DNA of 64,000 bases from Marinococcus luteus_A (GTDB taxonomy: Bacteria > Bacillota > Bacilli > Bacillales > Marinococcaceae). The translations under genes and the position numbers were made by a program. Shown piece after piece: positions 7,724 to 17,186 of this stretch. The stretch's first letter is position 1; every line of letters begins with the position of its first letter. The stretch spans positions 124,001 to 188,000 of the forward strand of contig NZ_JAXRUV010000005.1 of assembly GCF_034497705.1 (NCBI RefSeq), read 5' to 3'. A model generated the notes under the pieces. It was given only the letters and a program-made list of their open reading frames with translations, made no database searches and was not told where the DNA came from.

Positions 7724-9082
7724 TTACTCTTCATTCAGCCGCGTTTCAAGCGCTGTCTGGCGTTCTTCAAATCCGGGTTTACCGAGAAGGGCAAACATGT
7801 TCTTTTTATACGCTTCCACGCCAGGCTGGTCAAATGGATTGACACCGAGCATATAACCACTCACAGCACACGCTTTTTCAAAGAAGTAAACGAGGTATCC
7901 GAAATAATATTCATTCCATTCCGGAATATCAATAATAATATTTGGTACGCCTCCGTCAGTATGGGCAAGAAGCGTGCCTTCGAACGCTTTCTCGTTGACG
8001 AATCCCATCGTTTCCCCTGATAAATAATTTAAGCCGTCCAGGTCATCATCAGTGTTTTTCAATTCCAGAGCGCTCCCTGCATCCTGAATATGAAGTACTG
8101 TTTCGAGCAAATGGCGCCGGCCCTCCTGGATGTACTGCCCCATCGAATGCAAATCCGTTGAGAAATCGACTGCCGCCGGGAATAATCCTTTCCCGTCTTT
8201 GCCTTCGCTTTCCCCGTACAGCTGCTTCCACCATTCAGATACAAAATGCATGTGCGGCTCATAGTTCACCAGCAGTTCAATGGCTTTCCCTTTCTGATAC
8301 GCAGCGTAACGGATAGCAGCATAACGGTAGGCCGAGTTTTCTTTTACACTCTGAAGCTTGCCAGCGTCCATGGCTGCAGCCGCTCCGTCCATCATTTTTT
8401 CCACGTCCAGCCCTGCTGCTGCGATAGGAAGAAGCCCTACGGCTGTAAGAACGGAATAACGGCCGCCGACGTCATCCGGCACGACGAATGTTTCATAGCC
8501 CTTTTCGTCAGCCAGCGTTTTTAAAGCGCCTTTGCTTTTATCTGTCGTAGCGTAAATTCTTGAAGCCGCTTCCTCTGCACCGTATTTTTTCTCGAGCCAG
8601 TCCCGGAACACTCGGAATGCAAGAGCCGGTTCTGTTGTAGTGCCGGACTTTGAAATAACGTTTACCGAAACGTCCTTGCCCTCCACCATTTCAAGAAGGT
8701 CATGCATGTAGCGCTGACTGATCTGGTGGCCGGCGAAATAAATTTCCGGGCCGTTCCGTTTAGAGCCGTCGAGCTGGTTGCGGAACGAATGGCTCAAGCT
8801 GTCAATGGCCGCCTTCGCCCCGAGGTAAGAGCCCCCAATACCGATTACAATCAGCACGTCTGAGTCCTTTTTAATTTTTTCGGCTGCCTGCTGGATGCGC
8901 GAGAATTCCTCTCTGTCGTATGTATCCGGAAGATCAACCCATCCGAGATATTCCGAACCGGCTCCGGTTTTTTCATGAATCATGCGATGAGCCGTTTCCA
9001 CCATCGGCTGCAGCTGCTCAATCTCATGCTCTGATATTTCCTGAGAAATATTTTTGCTGTTCACTTCAATTTGCTTTGCCAT
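7724..9082 (-). CDS. pgi: Glucose-6-phosphate isomerase
   Basis: Interconverts glucose-6-phosphate and fructose-6-phosphate in glycolysis and gluconeogenesis. At 452 residues it matches the short bacterial Pgi of Bacillus. Signatures seen are VIGIGGSYLGAKAA, VISKSGTTTEPA, GGRYSVLTAVGLLP and, near the C-terminus, GVNPFDQPGVEAYK. ATG 9082 has the ribosome site AGGGAGG. Pgi followed by yugI, alaT and alaR is the order of the B. subtilis yug region, here interrupted by the NSS transporter and the DUF2254 gene. Confidence 0.97.
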   Translation of the reverse strand: MAKQIEVNSKNISQEISEHEIEQLQPMVETAHRMIHEKTGAGSEYLGWVDLPDTYDREEFSRIQQAAEKIKKDSDVLIVIGIGGSYLGAKAAIDSLSHSFRNQLDGSKRNGPEIYFAGHQISQRYMHDLLEMVEGKDVSVNVISKSGTTTEPALAFRVFRDWLEKKYGAEEAASRIYATTDKSKGALKTLADEKGYETFVVPDDVGGRYSVLTAVGLLPIAAAGLDVEKMMDGAAAAMDAGKLQSVKENSAYRYAAIRYAAYQKGKAIELLVNYEPHMHFVSEWWKQLYGESEGKDGKGLFPAAVDFSTDLHSMGQYIQEGRRHLLETVLHIQDAGSALELKNTDDDLDGLNYLSGETMGFVNEKAFEGTLLAHTDGGVPNIIIDIPEWNEYYFGYLVYFFEKACAVSGYMLGVNPFDQPGVEAYKKNMFALLGKPGFEERQTALETRLNEE

Positions 9083-9206
9083 GTTATTACTGCCTCCCTT
9101 AAATATGTTTTACGTTTCCTCCGCCTCTATAATCCTTCTCCATTATAAAGAAAAACCCGGACGCCCGCAAAACGTTCTTCAAACACCTGTACCCGTTTCA
9201 ACTATG

Positions 9207-9236
9207 TAAAAAAACCGCCGCTCGAAAGCGACGGTT
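9207..9236 (-). terminator. Intrinsic terminator of the S1-domain gene
   Basis: Minus-strand AACCGTCGCT-TTCG-AGCGGCGGTT followed by TTTTT; one mispair in the stem. Confidence 0.88.
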
Positions 9237-9252
9237 CTTAAAACGGGGATAA

Positions 9253-9684
9253 TTATTTTCGCACCCGCTTATTCAGATCTGCCTGAATTTCATTGGATTG
9301 CTTCAACCAGTCTTTTAATTTATCTTCAAGAGTATTAAATCCTTGAGTGTCGTTATTACTCTGCTGGGCTGGACGGCCGCTGCTTTTGCTTTGACGCGGA
9401 GCCTGGCTTTGCGGGCGGCTTTCGCTTTTTTCCGGTGCCGGAAGGGTGTCCCGGATGGAAAGAGAAATCTTCCCTGATTCCTGATCGACGGATTTGATTT
9501 TCACTTTAACTTCATCGCCTACTGACAGTGCTTCGTTAATATCCTTCACGTAGCCGTGGGCAATTTCAGAAATGTGAACCAATCCTTGTTTATTTCCGTC
9601 GAGCGCAACGAACGCGCCGAATGGTTTAATTCCCGTTACTTTCCCCTCGACGATTGCGCCTACTTCATATTGCTGTACTGACAT
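9253..9684 (-). CDS. yugI: S1-domain RNA-binding protein (YugI/general stress protein 13 family)
   Basis: 143 residues. Residues about 7-75 form a single S1 domain (VGAIVEGKVTGIKPFGAFVAL, then GLVHISEIA and GDEVKVKIKSVD). After it comes a low-complexity Ser/Gln/Pro/Arg linker and a short helical tail. Homologues bind RNA and associate with ribosomes in Bacillus; the precise function is open. It has its own terminator. Position next to pgi and alaT matches B. subtilis. Confidence 0.88.
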   Translation of the reverse strand: MSVQQYEVGAIVEGKVTGIKPFGAFVALDGNKQGLVHISEIAHGYVKDINEALSVGDEVKVKIKSVDQESGKISLSIRDTLPAPEKSESRPQSQAPRQSKSSGRPAQQSNNDTQGFNTLEDKLKDWLKQSNEIQADLNKRVRK

Positions 9685-9770
9685 TCAAACAACTCCTATA
9701 ACTTTTTATTAACTTTCAAATTATAGCATTATTTTAGGGATTCGGCAATCGATAAACTCACGTTCGATTC

Positions 9771-9800
9771 TTGACAAAAGTCCCACATGTTCGGTACTTT
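9771..9800 (+). promoter_or_regulatory. Candidate sigma-A promoter of the NSS transporter gene
   Basis: TTGACA (9771-9776), 18-base spacer, TACTTT (9795-9800). Consensus -35 with a weak -10, 34 bases before the start codon. Confidence 0.5.
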
Positions 9801-9834
9801 AAAGGAATAAATTAATTTTAAGGAGGAACCTACT

Positions 9835-11187
9835 ATGAGCCAACCACGTGAACAGTGGGGGACGAGGCTTGGGTTCGTATTAGCAGCAGCCGGATCTGCC
9901 ATCGGTCTGGGCGCTGTCTGGCGCCTGCCGTATGTCGCAGGAACCAGCGGCGGCGGGGCTTTTTTTCTGATTTTTGTTGCTTTTACGCTCATTCTCGGAA
10001 CCGCTTTATTAATAGCCGAATTTGTGGTCGGGCGTCGTACCCAAAAGCCGCCGGTCCCCGCCTATAAAACTATTGCGCCGAATACTCCCTGGTTTTTTAA
10101 CGGTATCATAGGCATGATCTGTGCTATTTTAATTTTATCTTTTTATTCTGTTGTCGGCGGATGGATTATTATTTACTTTTTCCGGAGCCTCGGAGGTCTT
10201 ACAAGTGAGGGAACAGACTATGAAGCCTTGTTTGGCTCGATCATTTCCAATCCTTGGGAAGTAGGCATCGCCCATCTTGCCTTTATGCTGATTACGATTC
10301 TTGTCGTACAGGGCGGTGTGCGTAAAGGGATCGAACGGACGACGAACTGGATGATGCCTGCACTTTTTATACTATTTATTGTAATTGTAGTTCGTTCGCT
10401 TACCCTTGAAGGAGCCGGCGAAGGCATTGCTTTCTTTTTGCAGCCGGACTTCAGTGCAGTCACAGGCACCACGATTCTTTTCGCACTCGGCCAGGCATTT
10501 TTCTCACTCAGCCTCGGTAACTCTGTAATGGCTACATACAGCTCATACCTGCCGAAAGAAAAAAGTCTGATCAACTCAGCGTTTTCCATTGTCGTATTGA
10601 CGATAATTATTTCGCTGCTTTCCGGGCTTGCTATTTTCCCGGGGGTGTTTGCTTTTGATATCCCGCCGGACGCCGGCCCTAATTTGATTTTCATTGTGCT
10701 GCCGGCAGTGTTTGAGCAGCTTGCACTTGGTTCATTGTTCTTTACGCTGTTTATGCTCCTGCTTGTGTTTGCCACGTTAACTTCGGCATTTTCACTGCTC
10801 GAGATCATCGTTTCTTCCGTGTCTTACAAACGCCCGGACAGCCGCGGGCGCACAGCATGGGTTGTCGGTATTCTAATTTTCCTTCTCGGCATTCCGTCGA
10901 ACCTGTCATACGGGCTGCTTTCTGACTGGCTTATTTTTGGCAACACCTTCTTTGATTCCATCGATATTCTGACAAGCAACTTCCTGCTTCCCCTCGGCGC
11001 GCTGATCGTATCTCTGTTTCTGCCATTAAAAATGAAAAAAGCAGATTTGCGTGATGAAGTAATGAGGGGCTCAGTTATGGGAAATGGTATATTCCTTATG
11101 TGGTTTACCATCATTCGCTATATCGCTCCAGTAGCGATTATTATCGTATTCATTAACTCCCTTATCGGATTATTCACAGGATCCTAA
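9835..11187 (+). CDS. Sodium-dependent amino-acid transporter, NSS/SNF family
   Basis: 450 residues in the LeuT fold family that couples sodium to amino-acid uptake. The unwound TM1 signature is clear: AGSAIGLGAVWRLPYVAGTSGGGAFF is split by the usual Gly pair, with Asn replaced by Ala-Val around residue 28. About eleven hydrophobic segments are visible, and the short C-terminus suggests the 11-segment form rather than 12. ATG 9835 follows AAGGAGG. No MetS-like small partner gene follows it, unlike the second NSS gene at 40110. The substrate cannot be read from the sequence. Confidence 0.88.
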   Translation: MSQPREQWGTRLGFVLAAAGSAIGLGAVWRLPYVAGTSGGGAFFLIFVAFTLILGTALLIAEFVVGRRTQKPPVPAYKTIAPNTPWFFNGIIGMICAILILSFYSVVGGWIIIYFFRSLGGLTSEGTDYEALFGSIISNPWEVGIAHLAFMLITILVVQGGVRKGIERTTNWMMPALFILFIVIVVRSLTLEGAGEGIAFFLQPDFSAVTGTTILFALGQAFFSLSLGNSVMATYSSYLPKEKSLINSAFSIVVLTIIISLLSGLAIFPGVFAFDIPPDAGPNLIFIVLPAVFEQLALGSLFFTLFMLLLVFATLTSAFSLLEIIVSSVSYKRPDSRGRTAWVVGILIFLLGIPSNLSYGLLSDWLIFGNTFFDSIDILTSNFLLPLGALIVSLFLPLKMKKADLRDEVMRGSVMGNGIFLMWFTIIRYIAPVAIIIVFINSLIGLFTGS

Positions 11188-11212
11188 AAAAAGCAGCCCG
11201 CGGGCTGCTTTT
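11185..11212. terminator. Bidirectional terminator
   Basis: Perfect AAAAAAGCAGCCCG/CGGGCTGCTTTTTT between the convergent NSS and DUF2254 genes. Confidence 0.9.
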
Positions 11213-12646
11213 TTAACTTTTGTACTGACGTTCCGGAATATGCTTTTCCTGAATAACGCCGCGGTCAATGAAATCGCGCACAAAGCTCTGAAACGGTTCC
11301 CTGTCCTCCGAATTTTCCGAAAGAGCTTCAATATTGTTCACAAATTTCATCTGATCGTAATCATACTTAAACTGGCCGGTAAATCCGCGTGCAATTACTT
11401 TCCCATAATGCCAGCAGCAGTTTTTATCTTTCGTGTTTAAAGCTTTTGATAAAATCACCAGTGCCTCAAGCAGACTGTTTGTAACAACCGGGTCGTTTTC
11501 AGAGTACGAGGCGATATGACTGAAGGCTGAATATACATAAAAAGAAAATTCTTCATCCAGCATAATCAAACGCAGCGTTTCATCTTCGTCCGTTAAATAC
11601 GGTGTAAATTTTGTCACTTTGGAAATCGAAAACAGCAGGTCCGTTAACTGATAAATAGCGTCCTGGGCGGTCATCGGTTCATCGTTTCCAATCGATTTGA
11701 TCGCAATTTCGGTCAATTTCCGAATACCGAATTCCAAATCCTGCACTTCCGTTTTGCTGTGTCCCAGGTACAAAAACTGGCGGAATTTCTGTTCATTGAT
11801 CGCCATGTCCGCGCTGCTGTCCGTTTTCCAGTATTTAAATAACGTAATCCCTTCCATAACGAAGTCACCAACGCGGCGCTCCATTTGAATAACGATCCCG
11901 TCTTTTCTCGCTTCGCGTATCAGCTTCCCAAAATCCACCACCTGCAGAAAGCCAGTTCGTTCACTGGCTACTACATGGGCCTCGCCATGCGTTTTCTCCC
12001 GGTAAACCCGATTCGGATCATCCGGACGGTACGGTTCAAGGTCGTATACGAGCGTATTCAAAATACGCAGCTGCGATTCTTCTTTCATGGAAGTCGTAAT
12101 GCTTGATACCTGCATCCATCTCGTCGCATGGTTGATAAACAAAATAAAGTTAATGACGGAAATAGAAGTCATTACCACGCCAGAGATAGGGAAAATCACG
12201 TATTCACTCATGCTTGAATCAAGGAAAAAGAATACAAACAGCAGGAAAAAGAAACATAAATTAAAGATTCCGATGGAGTGCTGGGTTTTTCGGTCAGCAA
12301 TAAAGTTAAAAAGCACCCGTGGGGTAAACTGGCCTGAAAAGCTCGTAAGTACTACAAGAATCGAGTTAAATGTAAAAGCGTTCAAGGTAAGCACGCCGGA
12401 GAGCATCGTGCTGTACATCGTCTGTGTCAGGCTGTATTCCGTCGAAAATACCGGCAGCGAGTTGAAGGCCGGCTGCAGACCAAACTCTGCCCAGTAGGCT
12501 GCAACGGAAAGCAGGGCCGCAAGCATAATGTAAAGGGCCGGGAGCACCCATAAGCTCGAGCGTATTTCATACCACTGCTGGCGGTAAGACATGCTCATCA
12601 GTTGCCGGATTTTTTTCGGCAGCATGCGTCGAATAGCATTTTTCAA
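11213..12646 (-). CDS. DUF2254 family integral membrane protein
   Basis: About 477 residues. The N-terminal third has about four hydrophobic segments (WVLPALYIMLAALLSVAAYW, then LTLNAFTFNSILVVLTSF, FNLCFFFLLFVFFFL and VVMTSISVINFILFI), with the characteristic FNSILVVLTSFSGQFTPR loop; the C-terminal two thirds are soluble. This is the DUF2254 pattern; function is unknown. The start is uncertain: TTG 12646 sits nine bases after GAGAGG, ATG 12655 abuts that site, and the frame extends to 12673. Confidence 0.8.
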   Translation of the reverse strand: MKNAIRRMLPKKIRQLMSMSYRQQWYEIRSSLWVLPALYIMLAALLSVAAYWAEFGLQPAFNSLPVFSTEYSLTQTMYSTMLSGVLTLNAFTFNSILVVLTSFSGQFTPRVLFNFIADRKTQHSIGIFNLCFFFLLFVFFFLDSSMSEYVIFPISGVVMTSISVINFILFINHATRWMQVSSITTSMKEESQLRILNTLVYDLEPYRPDDPNRVYREKTHGEAHVVASERTGFLQVVDFGKLIREARKDGIVIQMERRVGDFVMEGITLFKYWKTDSSADMAINEQKFRQFLYLGHSKTEVQDLEFGIRKLTEIAIKSIGNDEPMTAQDAIYQLTDLLFSISKVTKFTPYLTDEDETLRLIMLDEEFSFYVYSAFSHIASYSENDPVVTNSLLEALVILSKALNTKDKNCCWHYGKVIARGFTGQFKYDYDQMKFVNNIEALSENSEDREPFQSFVRDFIDRGVIQEKHIPERQYKS

Positions 12647-12752
12647 TAAATTCATCCTCTCTATACGAAGCAAAAATACGTATGTAAATCCCTGTATCAG
12701 TTTCCCTTCTGTTCATGTTTTAAACTGAAGTCAGCATAGGGCAACTTTACAT

Positions 12753-12781
12753 GAAAAAACCGGCAGAGAAAACCTGCCGGT
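12753..12781 (-). terminator. Intrinsic terminator of alaR-alaT
   Basis: Minus-strand ACCGGCAG/CTGCCGGT with a 7-base loop, followed by TTTTTTC. Confidence 0.88.
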
Positions 12782-12791
12782 CTGTGCTTTT

Positions 12792-13970
12792 TTATCCATG
12801 CCGGTCCATGAAGCGTTTGAACCGCTCCATGGCCTCCACAAGCGACTCCAGCGAAGTAGCATACGAGCAGCGGACGTGTCCTTCTCCTCCTAAACCAAAG
12901 ACTGTGCCCGGCACCACAGCCACCTGCTCTTCTGTCAGAAACGTCTCGGCAAATGTCTCGGCGTCCATACCGAGCTTTTCAATCGAAGGAAACGCATAGA
13001 AAGCGCCGAGCGGCGTGTGGCATTCGAGCCCCATCTCCGCAAAAGTCTTCACTAAATAATTACGGCGCTGCCGGTAGCTTGCCACCATTTTCTCGACATC
13101 TGCGCGCCCGTTTTTCAACGCTTCAAGCGCTCCAAACTGGGCGGAGGTGGACGCACACATCATCGTATACTGGTGAATTTTTAGTACTGCAGCCATAATA
13201 TCTTTCGGACCGCACACGTATCCTACCCTCCAGCCTGTCATCGCAAAGGCTTTGGAAAAGCCGGAGATCAAAATTGTACGCTCGAGCATGCCTGGAAATG
13301 CCGGAAGGCTTGCATGCTCATAATCGTAGCTGAGCTCGGCGTAAATTTCATCCGATACAGCCAGCAGGTCATAGTCCTTAATTATTTTTACGACTGGCTC
13401 GAGCTCTTCTTTTGACATGTGGGCTCCGGTCGGGTTGTTCGGGTATGAAAGAAGCACTGCTTTCGTTTTTGAAGTGATAAGGGCTTCAAGGTCTTCTGCA
13501 TTGATTTTAAAGTCGTGCTTTTTCGTTGTTTCAAGTGGTACCGGCACTCCCCCGGCCATCGTAATAATCGGCGCATAGGAGACGAAGCAGGGCTCTACGA
13601 CAATCACTTCATCCCCCGGATTAATAATTGCCCGAAAAGCCGCATCAATGCCTTCACTTGCTCCTACAGTAATCACAATATCCGATTCCGGATGATACGA
13701 GACACCAAAAGAGTTCTCGAGATAATATGAAACGGCTCTTCGGAGCTCAATCAAGCCCGCATTCGCCGTATAGGAGGTAAAGCCCCTCTCCATCGATACA
13801 ATGCTCGCTTCTCTTACATTCCACGGGGTGACAAAATCCGGTTCCCCCACCCCGAGGGAAATGACATTTTCCATCGTAGAAGCTAAATCAAAAAACCGGC
13901 GTATGCCTGAAGGCTTTAACTGCTGCACGGTTTCTGAAAGTCTGTGCTGCTGTGTGGAGGAAGTATTCAT
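12792..13970 (-). CDS. alaT: Class I aminotransferase, probable alanine transaminase (YugH/AlaT)
   Basis: 392 residues of the PLP fold type I aminotransferase family. Lys240 in SGFSKAFAMTGWRVG binds PLP; SYPNNPTG, VSDEIY and the C-terminal GHVRCSYA arginine are present. The gene overlaps its upstream Lrp-type regulator as ATGA, as in B. subtilis where the pair (yugH-yugG) is named alaT-alaR for alanine synthesis. The family is certain; alanine as substrate is inferred from that synteny. Confidence 0.85.
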   Translation of the reverse strand: MNTSSTQQHRLSETVQQLKPSGIRRFFDLASTMENVISLGVGEPDFVTPWNVREASIVSMERGFTSYTANAGLIELRRAVSYYLENSFGVSYHPESDIVITVGASEGIDAAFRAIINPGDEVIVVEPCFVSYAPIITMAGGVPVPLETTKKHDFKINAEDLEALITSKTKAVLLSYPNNPTGAHMSKEELEPVVKIIKDYDLLAVSDEIYAELSYDYEHASLPAFPGMLERTILISGFSKAFAMTGWRVGYVCGPKDIMAAVLKIHQYTMMCASTSAQFGALEALKNGRADVEKMVASYRQRRNYLVKTFAEMGLECHTPLGAFYAFPSIEKLGMDAETFAETFLTEEQVAVVPGTVFGLGGEGHVRCSYATSLESLVEAMERFKRFMDRHG

Positions 13971-14461
13971 GGCGAGACCATCATTCTGTGATCTTCATCG
14001 TCATCGCCGAACACTACTCCGTCGTGTTTGTAGGTTTTCAGGCGGAAATGCGTCGTCGTGGAAATAACCGAATCAAGCGCCGACAGCTTCCCGGAAACAA
14101 ACGAAGCGATTTCAGACATCGTTTTTCCTTCGATAACTACCTGAAGATCATACGTACCAGACACCAGATAAAGGGCTTTGACTTCCGGGAAACGATGGAT
14201 CCGTTCTGCTACTTCATCAAACCCAACCCCCCGCTGCGGAGTGACTTTCACATCAATCATTGCCGTCACACCATCATGGTTATTGACTTTGCTCCAGTCC
14301 ACAACAGTAGCATACGTGACGATCACTTTATTTTCCTCTAATTTTTTCAGCATCATTTCTACTTCTTCTTCTGTTTGATTTATTAGCTTGGCAATGGTTT
14401 TAATATCCATTCTGGCGTTCTGCTCCAATAAGTGCAGAATCTCTAATTCTTTTTCGTTCAA
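13967..14461 (-). CDS. alaR: Lrp/AsnC family regulator (YugG/AlaR)
   Basis: 164 residues: N-terminal winged HTH (residues about 1-60, ILHLLEQNARMDIKTIAKLI) and C-terminal ligand-binding RAM domain (MIDVKVTPQRGVGFDEV, then VSGTYDLQVVIEG). It starts at TTG 14461, nine bases after AAAGGGG. Translational overlap with alaT argues that it senses an amino acid and controls this operon. Its last residues extend slightly beyond the usual Lrp length. Confidence 0.85.
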   Translation of the reverse strand: MNEKELEILHLLEQNARMDIKTIAKLINQTEEEVEMMLKKLEENKVIVTYATVVDWSKVNNHDGVTAMIDVKVTPQRGVGFDEVAERIHRFPEVKALYLVSGTYDLQVVIEGKTMSEIASFVSGKLSALDSVISTTTHFRLKTYKHDGVVFGDDDEDHRMMVSP

Positions 14462-14688
14462 GGATGGCAGCCCCTTTCTCTCTCCTAAAAATTACATCTC
14501 CCGTGTACTATTGTACACTAAGAGAGGACACCAAACGACATGTCCTTCTTTTTTACAATATTTTTTGGATGGTATATAAAACATTATCAAGCTTTCCTCG
14601 AAAATTTTCAAATTGATTTGCTGCTGATCACAAAAAAGCCTTTTAAAATTTATTCAAAAAAGGAATCAGTAAAAATGGAGGCGATAAG

Positions 14689-15312
14689 ATGGCATCAGAA
14701 AAACCCCATGTAAATCAACAGTCCAGTGTGGCTTTTGTAGTTCTAGATATGATCAACGATTTGGATTTTCCGGACAGCGACGATTTACTTCCTCATGCTC
14801 TCGATGCAGCTGAAAATGTTAAAAACCTGAAAAAGCAGGCGAAAGAAAGAGATATACCTGTTATTTACGTGAACGATAATTACGGACGCTGGCAGAGTAA
14901 TTTCCCGGACCTGGTGGAATACTGCAGACGTGACGGAGTCCCCGGCAAACCAGTAGTAGAAAAAATTCTGCCTGACGACGATGACTATTATATACTCAAG
15001 CCTCAGTTTTCAGGATTTTTTGCTACTCCACTGGAAATCCTGCTGAACTACCTGGGAGTCACAACAATTATATTCGCCGGCGTCGCGGGGAACATGTGTG
15101 TCCACTTTACAGTAAACGATGCCTACATGCGCGGGTATAAACTAATGGTTCCGCAGGACTGCACCGCATCAAACAGTATGCAGGCCAATGAAGAAGCAAT
15201 TAATTTGATGAGTAAGGTGCTCGGTGCCGACACTAGAGACAGCACTGAATACGATCTGAAAAAAATCATTCAGGAAGCCCAGGAGCTTCCACAGCCTTCC
15301 CATTCCTCATAA
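14689..15312 (+). CDS. Isochorismatase-like cysteine hydrolase
   Basis: 207 residues of the isochorismatase/nicotinamidase superfamily. The catalytic triad can be placed: Asp20 (VVLDMINDL), Lys104 (YILKPQFSGF) and Cys137 (GVAGNMCVHF), with the usual cis-peptide region before Cys. ATG 14689 follows GGAGGCGATAAG. Members hydrolyse amides or enol ethers; the substrate is not evident, and no NAD salvage or siderophore genes adjoin it. Single gene with its own terminator. Confidence 0.85.
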   Translation: MASEKPHVNQQSSVAFVVLDMINDLDFPDSDDLLPHALDAAENVKNLKKQAKERDIPVIYVNDNYGRWQSNFPDLVEYCRRDGVPGKPVVEKILPDDDDYYILKPQFSGFFATPLEILLNYLGVTTIIFAGVAGNMCVHFTVNDAYMRGYKLMVPQDCTASNSMQANEEAINLMSKVLGADTRDSTEYDLKKIIQEAQELPQPSHSS

Positions 15313-15320
15313 GCACGTAA

Positions 15321-15348
15321 AAGCTTCCGGCTTTCCGGAAGCTTTTTT
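15321..15348 (+). terminator. Intrinsic terminator
   Basis: AAGCTTCCGG-CTTT-CCGGAAGCTT followed by TTTT, downstream of the cysteine hydrolase gene. Confidence 0.9.
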
Positions 15349-15382
15349 ACATACTGACATTTACAACATACTGAAGACTAAT

Positions 15383-15417
15383 AAAAGCATCCTTCCGGCT
15401 GTTCCGGAAGGATGCTT
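15383..15417 (-). terminator. Intrinsic terminator of luxS
   Basis: Minus-strand 14-bp stem AAGCATCCTTCCGG/CCGGAAGGATGCTT, then TTATT. Confidence 0.88.
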
Positions 15418-15422
15418 GATAA

Positions 15423-15899
15423 CTATGCTTCAAATACGCGTTCGAGTGAAGCTTTATCCTGGTTGAGCCAGTTGTGGAATACCTGCTTGGCGCCTTCAAG
15501 ATCATGAAGCTTCGCCTGGCCGCACTGCAGTTCAGTTGCTGCCGGCACTTCGGTAACTTCTACGCCGTCTTTCATCGTTTTCTCAAGTATATCGATGATC
15601 TCACTTACCGATGGCTCCCCGTTCATAATCAGATAAAAGCCTGTCTGACAGCCCATCGGCGAAAGATCAATGACTTCAAAATGATCATAATCTTCGGCAT
15701 ATTCGCGAATATTTAAAGCAAGCAAATGCTCCATCGTATGAATCGTCGGTGGCTCGAGGTTATCTTCGTTCGGCTGACAGAAACGAATATCAAATTTAGT
15801 GACGATACCATCGCTTCCAACCTTTTGCACGCCTGCCTGACGGACGTACGGAGCAACTACTTTCGTATGATCGAGTTCAAAACTTTCTACTTTTGCCAT
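15423..15899 (-). CDS. luxS: S-ribosylhomocysteine lyase
   Basis: Cleaves S-ribosylhomocysteine to homocysteine and DPD, the precursor of autoinducer-2, in the activated methyl cycle. 158 residues. The metal site is complete: His54 and His58 in HTMEHLLA and Cys126 in LQCGQAKLHD; Glu57 and Cys84 (MGCQTGFY) are the catalytic residues. ATG 15899 lies a little beyond AAAGGAG, spaced by about 17 bases, so the start is the only notable uncertainty. Monocistronic. Confidence 0.96.
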   Translation of the reverse strand: MAKVESFELDHTKVVAPYVRQAGVQKVGSDGIVTKFDIRFCQPNEDNLEPPTIHTMEHLLALNIREYAEDYDHFEVIDLSPMGCQTGFYLIMNGEPSVSEIIDILEKTMKDGVEVTEVPAATELQCGQAKLHDLEGAKQVFHNWLNQDKASLERVFEA

Positions 15900-15936
15900 A
15901 TCGTTACGTTCACTCCTTTATTATTTTCTTCTTTCC

Positions 15937-15965
15937 ATTGTATCTTTTCCCGCTTGTGATTCCAA
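15937..15965 (-). promoter_or_regulatory. Candidate sigma-A promoter of luxS
   Basis: Minus-strand TTGGAA (15960-15965), 17 bases, TACAAT (15937-15942). No S-box is present. Confidence 0.6.
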
Positions 15966-15981
15966 ATTAAACAATTGCGGT

Positions 15982-16008
15982 AAAAAAACCCCGACCAGAT
16001 GTCGGGGC
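15982..16008 (-). terminator. Intrinsic terminator of the TRAP operon
   Basis: Minus-strand CCCCGAC/GTCGGGG with loop ATCTG, then TTTTTTT. Confidence 0.9.
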
Positions 16009-16019
16009 TTAAAAATATA

Positions 16020-17096
16020 CTACTCGACTTCTTCGCCGGTGATTTCTTCAATTTCGCCTTCAAGCGTCGTCAGAATGTCTTCTGCATCACCGCCTACTTC
16101 CTCTACATAGTAATCACGCATTGGAAGGGTCACTTCGCGGAATTCAGCGCGCTGGTCTTCACTCAGTTCCACTTGTTCAATATCGGATTCACTGGTCATG
16201 GTTTCGCGGGCCTGTTCGTTCTGCTCCACCTGTTCGTCATATACCCAGTCCTGCATTTCCGTTACCGTCTCATCAAATGTTTCTTTCAAATCATCCGGAA
16301 GCTCATTATAAAACTGAGGGTTCACTGTCGTCATCGCTACATACGAGTTTTGGTTGGAAATCATCAAATGACTCTGCACTTCATCGTAAGAAGAAGCTTC
16401 GATGAAGAACAACGGATTCTCCTGGCCGTCCACTGTACCGTTATCAAGGGAAGTATAAAGCTCCCCGGCACTCAGAACCTGTGGATCCGCGCCGTATTCA
16501 CGGTATGTCTGCTGAAGCAGCGGTGAATTCTGGGTTCTCATTTGGAAGCCGTTGAAGTCATCCGGAGATTCAATGGCTTTGTTCCCGGTCCACTGCATCG
16601 CCCCTTCACTCCAAAAGGATAGCGGCATAATGTCTTCTTCTTCATATCTGGCGGCTAACGTCTCGTTTAGTGCTTCACTTTCATTCAACACCTGCTGCAC
16701 ATCTTCCTGATCATTTGGGAGTAAAAACTGAAGCGAGAAAACCTGGCCTTCCTCTACCATCGTTCCTGTAAACCCCGGGGAGACCACAGCCATTTCAACC
16801 GCCCCCTGCTGGAGCTGCTCCACCTGATCAACTTCACTGCCAAGTCCGCCGAATTCCACCGGCTCGATCGCCACCTGGCCGTCTGTCTTTTCATCCATAC
16901 GGCTCGCGAACTCCTGCGCATATTCGTACTGTACCTGGCCTTCGTTTTCCTCAGTTACAAAGGTCCATTCATATGTTTCTTCACCATCACCCCCACCACT
17001 GCTTTCATCGCCACCACCGCCACCACCGCAGGCTGCGAGTACTGCTGCGGTAGAGAGAGTTGTCCCCATCAACAAACCAAGCTTTTTCTTTTTCAT
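16020..17096 (-). CDS. dctP: TRAP transporter solute-binding lipoprotein (DctP family)
   Basis: The extracellular receptor of a tripartite, sodium-driven transporter. ATG 17096 follows AAAGGGGG; the longer frame to 17162 has no such support. Residues 1-22 are a lipoprotein signal ending VLAAC (Cys23), then a Gly/Asp/Glu spacer. The DctP blocks are visible (GGLGSEVDQVEQLQQGAVEMAV is split over the ligand-binding strand; MRTQNSPLLQQTYREYGADP follows). The protein is strongly acidic. Ligands are usually C4-dicarboxylates or other organic acids; the actual one is unknown. Confidence 0.9.
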   Translation of the reverse strand: MKKKKLGLLMGTTLSTAAVLAACGGGGGGDESSGGGDGEETYEWTFVTEENEGQVQYEYAQEFASRMDEKTDGQVAIEPVEFGGLGSEVDQVEQLQQGAVEMAVVSPGFTGTMVEEGQVFSLQFLLPNDQEDVQQVLNESEALNETLAARYEEEDIMPLSFWSEGAMQWTGNKAIESPDDFNGFQMRTQNSPLLQQTYREYGADPQVLSAGELYTSLDNGTVDGQENPLFFIEASSYDEVQSHLMISNQNSYVAMTTVNPQFYNELPDDLKETFDETVTEMQDWVYDEQVEQNEQARETMTSESDIEQVELSEDQRAEFREVTLPMRDYYVEEVGGDAEDILTTLEGEIEEITGEEVE

Positions 17097-17186
17097 GTAT
17101 AATTTCCCCCTTTTGAGTAGTAACACGAATGATACAGCTGTCGGAGAGACGGCCATCCGCAACCCCCTTCCTCATCCAGCCCCCCG